Assembly (NCBI RefSeq): GCF_003001815.1
Contig: NZ_PVMZ01000014.1
Location: forward strand, 223,877 to 287,876
DNA from: Actinoplanes italicus
GTDB lineage: Bacteria; Actinomycetota; Actinomycetes; Mycobacteriales; Micromonosporaceae
DNA length: 64,000 bases
Direction: 5' to 3'
A program made the position numbers and the translations under genes. This document shows, in pieces, positions 6,874 to 15,915 of this stretch (position 1 is its first letter; the number at the start of each line of letters is the position of its first letter). The notes beneath the pieces were generated by a model. It was not told the DNA's origin, searched no databases, and saw only the letters and a list, made by a program, of their open reading frames with translations.

Positions 6874-8442
6874 TCAGGCGGCGACCGGCTGCGGCGCCGG
6901 CTCCGGCACGTTCACGCCGGCGATGAGCTCGGCGGCGGCCCTGCCCAGCGCGCGGGTCGCGCCGTGGGTGGCGATGTGCACCCCGCCGGCCACCGTGACC
7001 GGGATGCCCATCTCGACGACGACGGCGTCGGGACGCACGTCGAGGACGCCGCGCAGGGTCCGCTCGATCCACGGGTGCCGGTGCACGTCCCGCACCACCA
7101 GGACCAGCGGCCGCTCCCCGGCACCGGCCAGCACGGGCGCCGACGGGTCGGGCAGCGACTCCAGGTCGGCGGGCTCGAACCGGACCGAGGTGGTGCCGGG
7201 CAGCAGCTCGGTGAGCGGCTCGCCGACGCCCCACGGTGTCTCGCTGCCGATCGCGATGTTGCGCGTCGGCGCGAACTCGACCACGTGCGGGATCCCGGTC
7301 AGCGGCAGGGCCGGGCCATCCTCGCCGCGGGTCACCCGGACCGCCCGGCGGGCCGCCTCGAAACCGACCTTCGAGCCGAGAACCGCGACCTCGGCGCCGG
7401 CCGCGGCATCGGCGATCGCCCGGGCGCCGGTGGCGATCTGGGTGCGGGTCGTCCAGGCGGCCAGCCGGCGGACCCGTGCGACCGCGTCGCGCAGGCGTTC
7501 CTCGGAGATCTCCCCGGACCGGACCGCGGCGACGATGGCGTCGCGCAGCCGGATCGCGGTCTGTTCGTCGGCATGGTCGCCGCCCACGCAGATGGCGTCC
7601 ACCCCGGCGGCGATCGCCCGGACCGCGGCGCCCTCCAGGCCGAAGCGGCGGCGGACACCCTGCATCTCGATGCCGTCGGTGACGATCAGGCCGTCGAAGC
7701 CGAGCTCCTCGCGGAGCAGGCCGGTCAGGATGCGCGGGCTCAGCGTGGCCGGCAGGTCCGCGTCGTAGGCCGGGACGAGCAGGTGACCGGTCATCACGGA
7801 CTGCGCGCCGGCCGCGATCGCCGCCCGGAACGGGACCAGCTCACAGGCGTCGAGCTCGGCGGCGGAGCGGGTGATGACCGGCACGTCGTGGTGCGAGTCG
7901 ACGGCGGTGTCGCCGTGCCCGGGGAAGTGTTTGGCGCAGCCGGCCACACCGGCTTCCTGCAGACCGCGGATGAAGGCGGAGGTGTGCCGGGCCACCAGCT
8001 CCGGCTCGGCGCCGAACGCCCGTACGCCGATGACCGGGTTTCCGGGGTTGCTGTTGACGTCCGCGTCGGGTGCGTAGTCGAGCGTGATGCCGGCGTCGGC
8101 CAGTTCCCGGCCGAGGTCGCGGGCGACGAGCTCGGTCAGCTCGTGGTCGTCGATCGCGCCGAGTGCCAGATTGCCGGGCCGGGAGCTGCCGTGCCGCGAC
8201 TCGAACCGGGTGACGTCACCGGCCTCCTCGTCGATGGCAACGATCACATCCGGGTTCTCCGCGCGCAGTTGCGCGGTGAGCGCCGCCACCTGTGCGGGTG
8301 ACTCCACGTTGCGGGCGAAGAGGGCGACTCCACCGAGTCCGGAACCGAGCCAGCGGCGGACCCAGTCCGGCGCGGTCGTTCCGACGAAGCCCGGTTGCAG
8401 TACCGCAGCGGCCAGTTCCGGCAAATCGCCGTGAATGGTCAT
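6874..8442 (-). CDS. Glycoside hydrolase family 3, beta-N-acetylhexosaminidase (NagZ-like)
   Basis: A 522-aa soluble GH3 enzyme. The NagZ-type signature KHFPGHGDTAVDSHHD (residues 171-186) carries the His-Asp acid/base dyad, and the nucleophile is Asp256 in VTDG. These distinguish it from beta-glucosidases. NagZ-type enzymes remove N-acetylglucosamine from muropeptides in wall recycling. The protein continues about 160 residues past the barrel into a second GH3 C-terminal domain, longer than Gram-negative NagZ. No signal peptide is seen. The start ATG (MTIHGDLPEL) has GGAGG and GGGGG upstream. An AT-rich 80-nt gap with the divergent gene at 8565 holds its promoter. Confidence 0.88.
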   Translation of the reverse strand: MTIHGDLPELAAAVLQPGFVGTTAPDWVRRWLGSGLGGVALFARNVESPAQVAALTAQLRAENPDVIVAIDEEAGDVTRFESRHGSSRPGNLALGAIDDHELTELVARDLGRELADAGITLDYAPDADVNSNPGNPVIGVRAFGAEPELVARHTSAFIRGLQEAGVAGCAKHFPGHGDTAVDSHHDVPVITRSAAELDACELVPFRAAIAAGAQSVMTGHLLVPAYDADLPATLSPRILTGLLREELGFDGLIVTDGIEMQGVRRRFGLEGAAVRAIAAGVDAICVGGDHADEQTAIRLRDAIVAAVRSGEISEERLRDAVARVRRLAAWTTRTQIATGARAIADAAAGAEVAVLGSKVGFEAARRAVRVTRGEDGPALPLTGIPHVVEFAPTRNIAIGSETPWGVGEPLTELLPGTTSVRFEPADLESLPDPSAPVLAGAGERPLVLVVRDVHRHPWIERTLRGVLDVRPDAVVVEMGIPVTVAGGVHIATHGATRALGRAAAELIAGVNVPEPAPQPVAA

Positions 8443-8564
8443 GAGCCCCCGTACCTCCGATGCGTTTGTCTGCCCGTACCGGGGACCTATGTTCACACCC
8501 CCCATAGTATTTAGTCAACAAACCTTTCTATTTGCTGAGACCGATCGATCGGTAGGATGTGCAC

Positions 8565-8690
8565 GTGCTCACGCCCCTCGCCGCGACCGGCGTCGACTGG
8601 TCCGAGGTGCACGCCGTGCGACTGCTCGGTATCGCCCTCGCCGTTCTCTTCCTGCTCTGGGCGATACGCCGCATGTTCGGAGGCAAATAG
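8565..8690 (+). CDS. 41-aa single-pass membrane peptide
   Basis: A 41-codon reading frame starting GTG: an N-terminal MLTPLAATGVDWSEVHAVRL, then one hydrophobic helix (about residues 20-34), then a basic IRRMFGGK end. The shape is that of a single-pass membrane peptide. A -10-like TAGGAT (8553-8558) ends 6 nt before the GTG and there is no Shine-Dalgarno, the pattern of a leaderless mRNA. Codon third positions are strongly GC-biased. The stop is 16 nt before the F420-type oxidoreductase start, so they likely share a transcript. No family recognised. Confidence 0.65.
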   Translation: MLTPLAATGVDWSEVHAVRLLGIALAVLFLLWAIRRMFGGK

Positions 8691-8706
8691 GGGTACCGGG
8701 GGCGCC

Positions 8707-9657
8707 ATGCGCATCGGTTACTTCCTGTCGAGCGAGGAGTACTCGCCCGCCGAGCTCCTGGAGCAGGCCAAAGGCGCGGAACGCGCCGGCTTCCAAGGCC
8801 TGTGGATCTCCGACCACTACCACCCCTGGGTGGACGCCCAGGGCCAGAGCGCCTTCGTCTGGTCCATGATCGGCGCACTCAGCCAGGCCACCGGCCTGGA
8901 CATCACCACGGCGGTCACCTGCCCGACCGTCCGCATCCACCCGGCGGTCATCGCCCAGGCCGCCGCCACCAGCGCGGTCCTCACCGGCGGGCGCTTCCGG
9001 CTCGGGGTCGGCACCGGCGAGGCGCTCAACGAGCACATCTTCGGCGACGCCTGGCCCGAGCTGGACGTACGCCTGGAGATGCTCGAGGAGGCGATCGAGG
9101 TGATGCGCGGGCTCTGGACCGGGGAGAACTTCTCGCACCACGGCAAGCACTACACCGTGGAGAACGCCCGGATCTACACGCTCCCGGAGAAGCCGGTCGA
9201 GATCCTGGTGTCCGGTTTCGGGCCCAAGGCGACCGAGGTGGCCGGGCGGATCGGCGACGGTTTCGTCAGCGTCATGCCCGACGGCGAGATGGTCGGCAGG
9301 TTCCGGAAGGCCGGCGGCGGGACCAAGGTCGCCCAGGGCGGATTCAAGGCCGCGTTCGCCGGCACCGCCGAGGAGGGCGCGCGGATCGCGTACGAGAAAT
9401 GGCCCAATGCGGGCGTGCCCGGCGAGCTGTCCCAGGTGCTGCCCTCGCCGAAGCACTTCGAGCAGGCGTCGCAGCTGGTCACCGAGGAGATGGTGGCCGA
9501 GACCTTCGTCTGCGGCAACGACCCGGAGAAGCACCTGGAGATGATCCGGAAGTACGCCGACGCGGGCTTCGACGAGATCTACGTCGCCAACACCGGCCCG
9601 CACTACCAGGGCCTGTTCGACCTGTACGCCCGCGAGATCCTGCCGAAGATCGGATAG
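8707..9657 (+). CDS. LLM-class F420-dependent oxidoreductase (G6PDH-like family)
   Basis: A 316-aa luciferase-like TIM-barrel protein. Motifs shared with F420-dependent glucose-6-phosphate dehydrogenase are clear: SDHYHPW (about residues 37-43) and GVGTGEALNE (about 101-110), followed by a WPE. The F420-binding family transfers hydride between a substrate and coenzyme F420, a cofactor of actinomycetes. The substrate is uncertain because many relatives do not use glucose-6-phosphate. The start ATG has GGGGG 5 nt upstream and follows the small membrane peptide by 16 nt. The next gene, recQ, follows after 10 nt, and its -10 signal overlaps this gene's TAG stop. Confidence 0.9.
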   Translation: MRIGYFLSSEEYSPAELLEQAKGAERAGFQGLWISDHYHPWVDAQGQSAFVWSMIGALSQATGLDITTAVTCPTVRIHPAVIAQAAATSAVLTGGRFRLGVGTGEALNEHIFGDAWPELDVRLEMLEEAIEVMRGLWTGENFSHHGKHYTVENARIYTLPEKPVEILVSGFGPKATEVAGRIGDGFVSVMPDGEMVGRFRKAGGGTKVAQGGFKAAFAGTAEEGARIAYEKWPNAGVPGELSQVLPSPKHFEQASQLVTEEMVAETFVCGNDPEKHLEMIRKYADAGFDEIYVANTGPHYQGLFDLYAREILPKIG

Positions 9658-9667
9658 CCTCCGCTCG

Positions 9668-11305
9668 ATGAAACTGCCCATCTACGGCCCCCGCCTGCGC
9701 CGGGTCGCCCGCACCCACTTCGGCTGGCGCACGCTGCGCCCCGGCCAGTTCAAGCCGATGCGCGCCGTGCTGCGCCGCAAGGACGCCCTCGTGGTGCTCC
9801 CGACCGGCGGCGGCAAGTCGGCGATCTACCAGATCCCGGCCGTCCTGCTGCCCGGCCCCACCGTGGTGATCTCGCCGCTGCTCGCCCTGCAGCAGGACCA
9901 GATCGCCGCTCTCAACGAACGCGGCGACGCCAAGATCCGCGCGGTCCGCGTCAGCTCCCAGGAGACGCCGAAGGAGCAGCGCGAGGCGATCGAGGCGATC
10001 CGCGAGGGCCGGGCCGAGTTCCTGTTCATCACTCCGGAGCAGCTCAGCGACCCGGCTCGGCTGGCCGAGGTCAAAGCCCTCAAGCCCGGCCTCGTCGCGG
10101 TCGACGAGGCGCACTGCATCTCGGCCTGGGGTCACGACTTCCGGCCCGACTATCTCGCGCTCGGCGACATGATCAAGCAGATCGGCCGGCCGCCGGTGCT
10201 CGCGCTGACCGCGACCGCGTCGCCGCCGGTCCGCGAGGACATCATCGCCCGGCTGCGCCTGAACAAGCCGGAGATCCACGTCTCCGGGCTGGACCGGCGC
10301 AACCTGTTCCTCGAGGTCGCGTACTGCCCCGACGACAACTACCGGTGGCGCAAGCTGACCACCATGCTCGACGAGGAGCAGCGGCCCGGCATCATCTACG
10401 TCGCCACCCGGCGTGCCGCCGAGGAACTCTCCGAGCGACTCACCACGGCCGGTTACCCGGCCACCTTCTACCACGGTGGGATGGCGGCCGGCCTGCGCGA
10501 GCAGCGTCACGTCGACTTCCAGGACGACAAGGTCGACATCATGGTCGCCACCTCGGCGTTCGGCATGGGCATCGACAAGCCGAACATCCGCTGGGTGGCG
10601 CACGTGGCCCTGCCCGACTCGCCGGACAGCTACTTCCAGGAGATCGGCCGGGCCGGGCGTGACGGCGAACCGGCCCGTGCGCTGCTGCTCTGGCGTTCCG
10701 AGGACGAGGCCATCCAGCGGTTCTTCCAGGGCGGCTCCCCCGACGCCGACGAGTTGCGCGACCTGGCCGGCGAGCTGCACAAGGGACCGGTCTCCAAGAC
10801 GGCGCTGCAGAAGGCCACCGGACTCGGGCCGCGCAAGCTCGGTCAGTACCTCAACCTGCTGGAACAGGTGGGTGCGATGCGGCCCGGCACGGGACACAAA
10901 CTGACCGTCCCGGCCCGTGCGCCGCTCCCGGCGGCGGCGGCCGAGGCGGCCCTGGCCGAGTACGAACGGCAGCAGGCCGTGGTCAAGTCGCGCACCGACA
11001 TGATGCGCGGCTTCGCCCAGTCCCGGCAGTGCCGTACCGAGACACTGCTGGCCTACTTCGGCGAGGAACTGCGCCGGCCGTGCAACCACTGTGACAACTG
11101 TGCCGACGGGTCGGCTCACGAGATCGCCGCGGCCGAGCCGGAAGGGCCCTTTCCCGTACACAGTCAGGTCCGTCATGGTGAATGGGGGACAGGAATGGTG
11201 ATGAACTACGAGGAGGATCGGATGACGGTCCTCTTCGACTCGGTGGGTTACAAGACCCTGTCCGTCCCGGTGGTCGTGGAGCAGCGACTGTTGTCACTCG
11301 CCTGA
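9668..11305 (+). CDS. recQ: RecQ family ATP-dependent DNA helicase
   Basis: A 545-aa SF2 helicase. Walker A is PTGGGKS (residues 45-51) and the DEAH box lies at 146-149 (VDEAHCISAWGHDF), followed by the RecQ aromatic-rich loop. The second RecA domain ends with the QEIGRAGRDG motif VI. Four cysteines near residues 455-480 (one Cys, then CNHCDNC) form the RecQ zinc site. The HRDC domain is absent; instead about 60 residues end the protein. It unwinds recombination intermediates 3' to 5'. The ATG follows TAGCCT by 7 nt with no Shine-Dalgarno, so it may also be made from a leaderless mRNA in addition to read-through from upstream. Confidence 0.93.
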   Translation: MKLPIYGPRLRRVARTHFGWRTLRPGQFKPMRAVLRRKDALVVLPTGGGKSAIYQIPAVLLPGPTVVISPLLALQQDQIAALNERGDAKIRAVRVSSQETPKEQREAIEAIREGRAEFLFITPEQLSDPARLAEVKALKPGLVAVDEAHCISAWGHDFRPDYLALGDMIKQIGRPPVLALTATASPPVREDIIARLRLNKPEIHVSGLDRRNLFLEVAYCPDDNYRWRKLTTMLDEEQRPGIIYVATRRAAEELSERLTTAGYPATFYHGGMAAGLREQRHVDFQDDKVDIMVATSAFGMGIDKPNIRWVAHVALPDSPDSYFQEIGRAGRDGEPARALLLWRSEDEAIQRFFQGGSPDADELRDLAGELHKGPVSKTALQKATGLGPRKLGQYLNLLEQVGAMRPGTGHKLTVPARAPLPAAAAEAALAEYERQQAVVKSRTDMMRGFAQSRQCRTETLLAYFGEELRRPCNHCDNCADGSAHEIAAAEPEGPFPVHSQVRHGEWGTGMVMNYEEDRMTVLFDSVGYKTLSVPVVVEQRLLSLA

Positions 11306-11381
11306 CCGCTGGGAAGGCTCCCAGGGACTTGTGCGGCTGTGCCATCATGCGCACGTTGCCGGTACGGGGGAGGCTTGACGA

Positions 11382-12533
11382 GTGGCTGCATCCACGAAAC
11401 GACGATCTCCGCTCTGGGCCCGGATCTGTGTCGGCGTCGGGGCGGCGGTGCTGGTCGCCGGAGCCGGGACTCTGGTGACCGGCCAGGCGCTGATCGCGAA
11501 GTACTCCGACGCCGTCACCGACAACAGCCTCCTCGACCCGATCCAGCCGAAGGCGGCGGAGGCGGCCCCGCCGGCCGAGGAGTCCACGGCGAGCATCGAC
11601 GGGCCGGTCAACATGCTGCTCGTCGGGATCGACCCGCGCGACGAGCAGACCGCGCCCCTCGCCGACTCGATCATCGTGGCGCACATCCCGGCCGACCGGC
11701 ACACCGCGTACCTCTTCTCGATGCCCCGTGACCTGCGGGTCGACATCCCGGCGTTCGAGAAGTCCGGCACCGGCGCCGACCGCACGAAGATCAACGCCGC
11801 GATGGCATACGGCAGCCGCCTGGGCGACGGCAAGTACAGCGCCGCGCAGGGCTTCCAGCTGCTCGCCAGCACGGTCAGCGGAGTCACCGGGATCAAGAAG
11901 TTCGACGCCGGCGCGATCGTCAACTTCGGCGGCTTCAAGAAGATCGTCGAGGCCATGGGCGGTGTCGAGATGGTCATCGACATGGACGTCAAGAGCGAGC
12001 ACCTCAAGCCGGACGGCAGCGCCCGGGACCGGATCCCCTCCTGCCAGGGCCACCATCGCTGCTCCCGGCCGTACACCGGGGTGCAGAAGGTCTACAAGAA
12101 GAGCGCCAAGCCGGTGCACCTCAAGGCCTGGGAGGCGCTCGACTACGTGCGCCAGCGGTACGGCGAGGGCATGACCGACTACGTCCGGCAGCGTCATCAG
12201 CAGCAGTTCATCAAGGCGATCGCCAAGCAGGCGATGAGCCGGGACGTCCTCACCAACCCGAGCAAGCTGCTCGGCGTCCTGGACGCGGCCGGCGGTTCGC
12301 TGACGGTCGCGCCCGGCAGCCACACCGTCCTGGACTGGGCGATGGAGCTGAAGAGCCTGAACATCGACGACATCGTCACGGTCAACCTGCCGGGCGACGG
12401 CATCTTCGAGGGCGAGTACCTCGGCGAGCGCTTCCTCCCCGAGGTCGACGGCTTCTTCAAAGCCGTACGGGAGGAGCGCGTACCGGCGTTCCTGCTCGAC
12501 CACCCCCAGTTCGTCAACGCCGAGCAGGAGTAA
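11382..12533 (+). CDS. LytR-CpsA-Psr (LCP) family wall-polymer ligase
   Basis: A 383-aa protein with a short basic cytoplasmic N-terminus, one transmembrane helix (about 13-35), a linker rich in Ala/Pro/Glu, then the LCP domain. Characteristic segments are NMLLVGIDPRDE (about 82-93), DSIIVAHI, and FSMPRDLRVDIP, which hold the Asp and Arg residues that bind the polyprenyl-pyrophosphate substrate. LCP enzymes attach teichoic acid or arabinogalactan-like polymers to peptidoglycan outside the membrane. The GTG start has GGGGGAGG 8 nt upstream. An extra segment with two cysteines (SCQGHHRCS, about 216-224) could form a disulfide. Confidence 0.9.
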   Translation: MAASTKRRSPLWARICVGVGAAVLVAGAGTLVTGQALIAKYSDAVTDNSLLDPIQPKAAEAAPPAEESTASIDGPVNMLLVGIDPRDEQTAPLADSIIVAHIPADRHTAYLFSMPRDLRVDIPAFEKSGTGADRTKINAAMAYGSRLGDGKYSAAQGFQLLASTVSGVTGIKKFDAGAIVNFGGFKKIVEAMGGVEMVIDMDVKSEHLKPDGSARDRIPSCQGHHRCSRPYTGVQKVYKKSAKPVHLKAWEALDYVRQRYGEGMTDYVRQRHQQQFIKAIAKQAMSRDVLTNPSKLLGVLDAAGGSLTVAPGSHTVLDWAMELKSLNIDDIVTVNLPGDGIFEGEYLGERFLPEVDGFFKAVREERVPAFLLDHPQFVNAEQE

Positions 12534-12551
12534 CCGCGGACGCGCCCGGGA

Positions 12552-13226
12552 TCAGCCTGAGACGGCCTTGCGGAAGGCTTCCACGGCCAGACCGGAGACG
12601 GCGCGGCCGTGACCGAAGACGGCGTGGTCGAACTCGAGCTCGGCGAGACGGGCCAGGCTCTGGCCGGCGCGCGGCGGGTCGGCGGTCAGCATCCGCGGAG
12701 GCCCCGTCACCCGGCCCCGGCGGCTGGCCGCGGCGTCCCCGGCGAACAGCACCCCGCCGGCCCGGTCCAGCAGGTAGGAGACGTGGCCACGGGTGTGCCC
12801 CGGCGTGTGCAGGGCGGTGAATCCGGGCACCGGCTCCGAGCCGTCGGTGGTGATCAACTGGTCGACCTTGGTCGGCTCGGCCGTGCCGACCGCACGGGTC
12901 ATCAGCTTGCCGAGCCAGCCGCCGGGTCCGACCGGTGGGCGCTCGCCACCGATCCACGGAATCTCGGCGGCGTGGGCGACCACCCGCGCGCCGGTCCGGT
13001 TGCGGAGGTCGGCGAGGCTGCCGACGTGGTCGGGGTGATGGTGGGTGACCAGGATCGTGGTCACCTCGCCCAGTGAGCGGCGGATGCCCTGCAGGCCGCG
13101 CTCGATCATCGGCGACCGGCCGGGCAGCCCGGTGTCGATCAGTACCAGCCCGTCGTCGGTCACGACCACGTGCACGTTCACATATCCCAGGGGGAGCTCG
13201 AAGACCCCGTCGACCACCTCACGCAC
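12552..13226 (-). CDS. MBL-fold metallo-hydrolase
   Basis: A 224-aa metallo-beta-lactamase-fold hydrolase. The zinc motif THHHPDH occupies residues 61-67, a further His lies in HTPGHTRGH, an Asp in FAGDA, and a last His in FGHG, the complete glyoxalase II-like set. The substrate is unknown. The start is the GTG at 13226. CAGAAT (13238-13233) ends exactly 6 nt before it without a Shine-Dalgarno, and that hexamer abuts the stop of the upstream LuxR gene. It may thus be made from its own leaderless mRNA as well as by read-through. It converges on the LCP gene, 18 nt away. Confidence 0.9.
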   Translation of the reverse strand: MREVVDGVFELPLGYVNVHVVVTDDGLVLIDTGLPGRSPMIERGLQGIRRSLGEVTTILVTHHHPDHVGSLADLRNRTGARVVAHAAEIPWIGGERPPVGPGGWLGKLMTRAVGTAEPTKVDQLITTDGSEPVPGFTALHTPGHTRGHVSYLLDRAGGVLFAGDAAASRRGRVTGPPRMLTADPPRAGQSLARLAELEFDHAVFGHGRAVSGLAVEAFRKAVSG

Positions 13227-13238
13227 CCGACGATTCTG

Positions 13239-15818
13239 TCAGGCCAGCAGACCCCTGGTGCGGGCGCGGGCCACCGCCTCCAGACGGGTCCGGGCCGACA
13301 GCTTCGACAGGATCGCGGCGACGTGGGCGTCCACGGTACGGACCGACAGCACCAGGCGGGCGGCGATCTCCGGGTTGCTCAGGCCGTCGGCGAGCAGGCG
13401 CAGCACCTCGTCCTGCCGTCCGGTCAGCCCGGCCGGGTTGTCGCGGGTGGCGGGCTGCGGGCCGCGCGGGATCCGGGTGACACCCAGCACCCGCAGGCGG
13501 GAGCGGACCCGGCGGGCCAGCGGGGCGGCGTCCAGCGTGTCGAGGATCCGGACCGCCTCCAGCAGGTCGTCGACGGAATCGCTGTGGGTGAGTGCCAGCG
13601 CGTGCTCGTACCGGCATCCGGCCCTGGCCCACAGGGTGGCAGCCTCCGCCCACTCTCCGGCGGCCAGCCGGGCGTACGGATGGGCGCTCTCCCCCACCGG
13701 GACGTCCGCGCCCAGCGCCCGCAGCCAGTATCCGAACGCGGCGAGCCGCCGTCCGCCCTCGGCGGCCAGGGCCGTGCGGTAGGCCGGAACGAGCCGGTCG
13801 GCGACCGCGGTGTCGCCGCGCAGCCAGGCCGCCTCGGCGAGGGCCGCGCCGGCCGGGCCGAGCCGCTGCGCCTCACCGATGCCGCGGGCGACCCGCCAGG
13901 CCTCGGCGAGCATCTCGGCGCCGCCCGTCCGGTCCCGGCGGATCCGGGTCAGGCCGCGCACCACCAGCGCCGGGGTGCGCATCATCGACGGCGCGCCCTC
14001 CTCCCAGCGGGCGTGCGTCTCGGCCTCGTCCCAGTCGCCGCGCAGCATCAGGGCCATCGACATGGTGATGTGCAGGTAGCGCAGGAACCCGAGGACCTCG
14101 GTGCGTTCGGCGAACGCCATCCCCTCACGCAGCAGCGCCACCGCCTCGTCCACGTGGGTCGTGTCGATCAGATGCCAGGCGTAGTTGGTGTAGGCGCGGC
14201 AGACGTGGTCGTCCTCACGGGCCTCGACCGCCACGGCGAGGCTCTCCTCCATCAGTTGGCGGCCACGGGGGTCGTCGGTGTCCCAGAGCGCGTAGCCGAC
14301 GTTGTTGAGCGCGTGCGACAGGACCCCGCGGGCGCCGGCCGCCCGGGCCAGGGCGACCGCGCGTTCCCCGGCGGTGATCGCGGCGTGGGTACGGCCGCCG
14401 AGAGCGTGCAACTGGGCCCGGTTGCTGAGCCCGAAGGCGAGCGCGGCGTCGTCGCCCGCGCCCTCCAGCACCTCGACCGCCTCGACGGCGGCGGCCTCGG
14501 CGGCCGGGCCCTGCGCGGCGTACCAGCAGACCCGGGACAGCCTCCGCAGCGCGAGACCGAGCGGCACCCGGTCGGGCAGTGTCCGGCGCAGGGCGACGGC
14601 CTCCCGCTGGGCGGTGACGGCGGGAGCGTCGAGTCCGAGCATGTAGCACTCCTGGGCGTACGCCTCCAGGAGATCGGCCCGCTCCGGCGGCGGGAACGCG
14701 GCCCGGTGCTCGAGGACGAGCCGATAGTGGGCGGCGGCCTCCCGGTGCGATCCGGCGGCGACCGCCTCGGCCGCCGCGGCCGGGGCGTACCGGACGATCA
14801 GGTCGGTGTCACCGGCCTCGGCCGCGTGGTGGACTAGCCGGGACAGGTCGGCGTCGCCGCGTTCGCGCAGCGCGGTCAGCACGGCCCGGTTCGCGGCGAT
14901 CCGCCGGGACGCCGGCAGGGACGCGGCGACCGCGCGGCGCATCAGCTCATGCCGGAACGACACCCGGACCGGGGTCACCGTGAGCATGCCGCGCTGTTCG
15001 GCCGGTGCGAGCACCTCCAGACCGCCCGGCACGATCGCGTCGACGAGCCAGTTCTCGACCGCCGACGGGACCACGGCGAGCAGAGCCAGCGCGTCCCGGC
15101 ACGACTGGTCCAGCGCCTCCAGCCGGGCGTGCACGGCCTCGGTGACGGTGGCCGGCACGCCGTCGGTGTCGCCGGTGCCGAGGACCTCGGTGACGAAGAA
15201 CGGATTGCCGGAGGTGACCGCGAAGACCCGCTCCGGATCCACGGCACGGTCACCGACGAGGCGGCGGACCGCGCCCGCCGACAGCCGGGCCAGCGGCAGC
15301 CGGCGCATCGGCGTCGACGCGGCGAGACCGAGCAGGCCGCGCAGCGGATGACCGGTGCCGATCTCGTCGTCGCGGTACGTCCCGACCAGGGTCACCGGCA
15401 GGCCGGCGATCCGGCGGACCAGGTACCGCAGCACGTCAAGGGTCGCCTCGTCGGCCCAGTGCAGGTCCTCGACGACGAGCACGGTCGGGTGGCCGGGCCA
15501 GTCCAGCTCGGCCCGGAACGCCTCGAACACCCGGCCCCGGTCGCCGGATCCGAGCGCCTCGGTCAGCCCCGGCCCGACCTTGCCGACCAGGTCCCGCAGC
15601 GGACCGAGGACGCGGGGTGTGGCCAGGTCGTCGCAGTAGCCGACGAGCAGGCGGCCCTCCGCCGGCAGCACCGAGCGCAGCGCCTCGACCAGGCTCGACT
15701 TGCCGATCCCGGCCTCGCCGGTGATGAGCACGACCGAGCCGTGGCCGTCGAGGGCCCGCCGGGCGACCTCGCCCAGCTCGCTCAGCTCGCTCTCACGCTC
15801 CAGCAGCGCCCGGCTCAT
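13239..15818 (-). CDS. Large LuxR-type transcriptional regulator with AAA ATPase (LAL family)
   Basis: An 859-aa regulator. The N-terminal ATPase carries Walker A GEAGIGKS (residues 34-41) and a Walker B-like VLVVEDLHWADE. A long alpha-helical, TPR-like middle follows, and the last 60 residues hold the LuxR helix-turn-helix (LTGRQDEVLRLLADGLSNPE, then EIAARLVLSVRTVDAHV). LAL proteins usually activate nearby genes in response to a ligand or nucleotide. The frame is open upstream to 15998, but TAGAAT ends 7 nt before the ATG at 15818 and the conserved start MSRALLERESEL fits the family. It diverges from a methyltransferase gene across a 97-nt gap that contains three CTAGGTA repeats, a likely target. 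Confidence 0.9.
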   Translation of the reverse strand: MSRALLERESELSELGEVARRALDGHGSVVLITGEAGIGKSSLVEALRSVLPAEGRLLVGYCDDLATPRVLGPLRDLVGKVGPGLTEALGSGDRGRVFEAFRAELDWPGHPTVLVVEDLHWADEATLDVLRYLVRRIAGLPVTLVGTYRDDEIGTGHPLRGLLGLAASTPMRRLPLARLSAGAVRRLVGDRAVDPERVFAVTSGNPFFVTEVLGTGDTDGVPATVTEAVHARLEALDQSCRDALALLAVVPSAVENWLVDAIVPGGLEVLAPAEQRGMLTVTPVRVSFRHELMRRAVAASLPASRRIAANRAVLTALRERGDADLSRLVHHAAEAGDTDLIVRYAPAAAAEAVAAGSHREAAAHYRLVLEHRAAFPPPERADLLEAYAQECYMLGLDAPAVTAQREAVALRRTLPDRVPLGLALRRLSRVCWYAAQGPAAEAAAVEAVEVLEGAGDDAALAFGLSNRAQLHALGGRTHAAITAGERAVALARAAGARGVLSHALNNVGYALWDTDDPRGRQLMEESLAVAVEAREDDHVCRAYTNYAWHLIDTTHVDEAVALLREGMAFAERTEVLGFLRYLHITMSMALMLRGDWDEAETHARWEEGAPSMMRTPALVVRGLTRIRRDRTGGAEMLAEAWRVARGIGEAQRLGPAGAALAEAAWLRGDTAVADRLVPAYRTALAAEGGRRLAAFGYWLRALGADVPVGESAHPYARLAAGEWAEAATLWARAGCRYEHALALTHSDSVDDLLEAVRILDTLDAAPLARRVRSRLRVLGVTRIPRGPQPATRDNPAGLTGRQDEVLRLLADGLSNPEIAARLVLSVRTVDAHVAAILSKLSARTRLEAVARARTRGLLA

Positions 15819-15828
15819 GCCGCGGATT

Positions 15829-15869
15829 CTAGGTACCGCCCTAGGTAGCGACGATGCCTGAGCTAGGTA
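15829..15869. promoter_or_regulatory. Three direct CTAGGTA repeats in a divergent promoter region
   Basis: CTAGGTA occurs at 15829-15835, 15841-15847 and 15863-15869, spaced 12 and 22 nt, between the LAL regulator and the methyltransferase. The first copy overlaps the regulator's -10 TAGAAT on the other strand. They look like a binding site for one of the flanking genes' regulators. Confidence 0.5.
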
Positions 15870-15915
15870 GCCGACACGGATTCGGCGGGCAGGCGACGTC
15901 CGTAGAAACGAGGGC

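Noticed and set aside
9479..11176. Minus-strand frame of 565 codons opposite recQ
   Set aside because: A mirror frame of a well-supported helicase gene; no ribosome site, no recognisable motif.
13170..14837. Long plus-strand frame opposite the LAL regulator
   Set aside because: Mirror frame of the regulator's third-position-biased codons; no domain content.
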